5,251 nt of DNA from an uncultured Planctomycetaceae bacterium (GTDB lineage Bacteria; Planctomycetota; Planctomycetia; Pirellulales; Pirellulaceae). Of the stretch, positions 4,482 through 5,251 are shown piece after piece. The DNA is taken from the NCBI GenBank assembly GCA_937967755.1, contig CALBTA010000444.1, positions 1 through 5,251 on the forward strand, read 5' to 3'. Each line of letters begins with the position of its first letter. Position 1 is the first letter of the stretch. Position numbers and translations under genes: made by a program. Below the pieces are notes generated by a model. It was not told the origin of the DNA. It did no database searches and saw only the letters and a program-made list of their open reading frames with translations.

Positions 4482-5251
4482 TCACTCAGCCACGCGCCAG
4501 CGGGTGCGGAACATCCAGATCATCAGGCCGAGCAAAATGCAAATCAGCGCGGATGAGAACGCCATGTACCCGCCGTAGATCGGCCAGCTTCCAGGGCGGT
4601 TGAGTGTTTCGTCGGCCATGTCCAGATCGAGCGGCACGGCGAACGCCGCGGCGAAGGGGCTGGTGATGCTGGTCATTCGAACGTACTCGGCTTCTTCCGT
4701 TCCGTGAAAGAACAAGTCAGCGAAGTACACCGCCGCCAGCGGGGCGCAGAACATCGCCAGGATTACCATGTAGGTGGTCATCAGGCTCATCGAGGTTTTC
4801 TTGAAGCAAGTGCTGCAGAACAACGCCAGCGTCGCGGTCGTCAGGCAGGTCATCACCACAATCGAAAGGTACGCCCCGACCGACAGCAGGTTGCCCCAAT
4901 ACGATGCCACCATCACGCACGCCAGCAGCACCGGCCACAACAGGAAACTGGTCAGCACGCTGGAAATCCGCAGCCCGGCGATCAGCTTCCCCCACAAGAT
5001 TTGCAACGGCGTGATCATCGTGCAGAGCAACAGGTCGAGCGTTTGCCGTTCGCGTTCGCTGGTGACCGTGCCGGCCGAAAAGACCGGGCCGACCAGCACG
5101 TTGAACAGCACCACGTAACCGATGTACCACGGGGCGAGGTGCGGCCGCATGTAGAGGAAGAACGCCATCAGCGGAATCGCCATGAACATGCTGACCTGAA
5201 TCACCACCCGCATCATCAGCGTGCCCTGGCTGAAGATTTCGCTGCGGATTT
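4482..5251 (-). CDS. ABC-2 type transporter permease, C-terminal part (5' end outside window)
   Basis: This is a membrane subunit of an ABC transporter of the ABC-2 export type. The frame stays open to the right edge (11 further codons above the ATG at 5216 encode I-R-S-E-I-F-S-Q-G-T-L), so that ATG is probably internal and the N-terminus is missing. Numbering from the Met at 5216, hydrophobic segments lie at about 8-22, 31-48, 84-105, 112-136, 146-169 and 215-236. The diagnostic stretch is S-E-R-E-R-Q-T-L-D-L-L-L (53-64), then I-T-P-L-Q-I-L-W-G-K-L (68-78). It matches the [ST]-x-E-R-E-x-x-T-L-[ED]-x-L-L plus G-K-L pattern of ABC-2 permeases, the cytoplasmic coupling segment that contacts the ATPase. 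A non-membrane loop (about 170-210) is probably extracytoplasmic. The protein ends in a short basic tail, R-T-R-W-R-V-A-E. The ATPase and any partner permease would be encoded upstream, outside the window. The transported substrate cannot be inferred. The family call is firm. Confidence 0.88.
   Translation of the reverse strand, partial: IRSEIFSQGTLMMRVVIQVSMFMAIPLMAFFLYMRPHLAPWYIGYVVLFNVLVGPVFSAGTVTSERERQTLDLLLCTMITPLQILWGKLIAGLRISSVLTSFLLWPVLLACVMVASYWGNLLSVGAYLSIVVMTCLTTATLALFCSTCFKKTSMSLMTTYMVILAMFCAPLAAVYFADLFFHGTEEAEYVRMTSITSPFAAAFAVPLDLDMADETLNRPGSWPIYGGYMAFSSALICILLGLMIWMFRTRWRVAE

Noticed and set aside
4466..4483. GGTTCAATCCC resembling a tRNA T-arm
   Set aside because: The flanking 5-base arms do not pair properly, and there is no D-arm, anticodon arm or acceptor stem at the expected distances.
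1..5251. A previously undescribed defence or biosynthetic system
   Set aside because: The genes are ordinary planctomycete envelope and membrane families on two strands with repeat-filled spacers. There is no nuclease, helicase, toxin-antitoxin pair, biosynthetic enzyme or mobile-element gene to support one.

Overview
The window looks like a chromosomal stretch of a planctomycete (Planctomycetota; a Pirellulales-like lineage is my best guess). Three things suggest this. A DUF1559 pseudopilin-like protein carries both the N-terminal cleavage/methylation motif and the C-terminal H-X9-DG motif. It is followed by a small lipoprotein opening with the 'P-V-S-G-T-V-x-V-D-G' signature that often accompanies DUF1559 genes in this phylum. 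A PEP-CTERM protein sits just upstream, and the spacers hold short palindromic elements of the kind that litter these genomes. The DNA is GC-rich except for a short AT-rich repeat patch at about 1641-1743.

Layout. On the + strand are the 3' end of a PEP-CTERM-anchored surface protein (2-589), a DUF1559 pseudopilin-like protein (617-1570) and a small lipoprotein with a carboxypeptidase-regulatory-like fold (1745-2164). On the - strand, converging on them, are a secreted DUF4198-like protein (2193-2912), a membrane protein that appears to be a tandem duplication of a YcxB-like unit (3049-4194) and the C-terminal part of an ABC-2 type transporter permease (4482-5251, running off the right edge).

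The spacers. All four larger or convergent spacers carry repeated or palindromic DNA: a 16-bp-stem hairpin at 1581-1617, an AT-rich repeat patch at 1641-1743, a hairpin between the convergent genes at 2170-2196, a nested double palindrome at 2949-3015, and a repeat-bearing gene-free stretch at 4195-4481. The hairpins at 1581-1617 and 2949-3015 share the arm GTAGRACGGRT and so belong to one family.

How the genes may relate. All the + strand products are predicted to be exported or envelope-anchored, and the DUF1559/lipoprotein pair is a recurrent arrangement. The DUF4198-like protein and the facing lipoprotein share a short D-G-[QE]-P-[VL]-A-N-x-E-I module. The permease presumably works with an ATPase encoded beyond the right edge. 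I see no defence system, CRISPR array, transposase, rRNA or tRNA, and no clear case for an undescribed multi-gene system. The most unusual items are the duplicated YcxB-like protein, the repeat abutting the lipoprotein start, and the repeat occupancy of the spacers.
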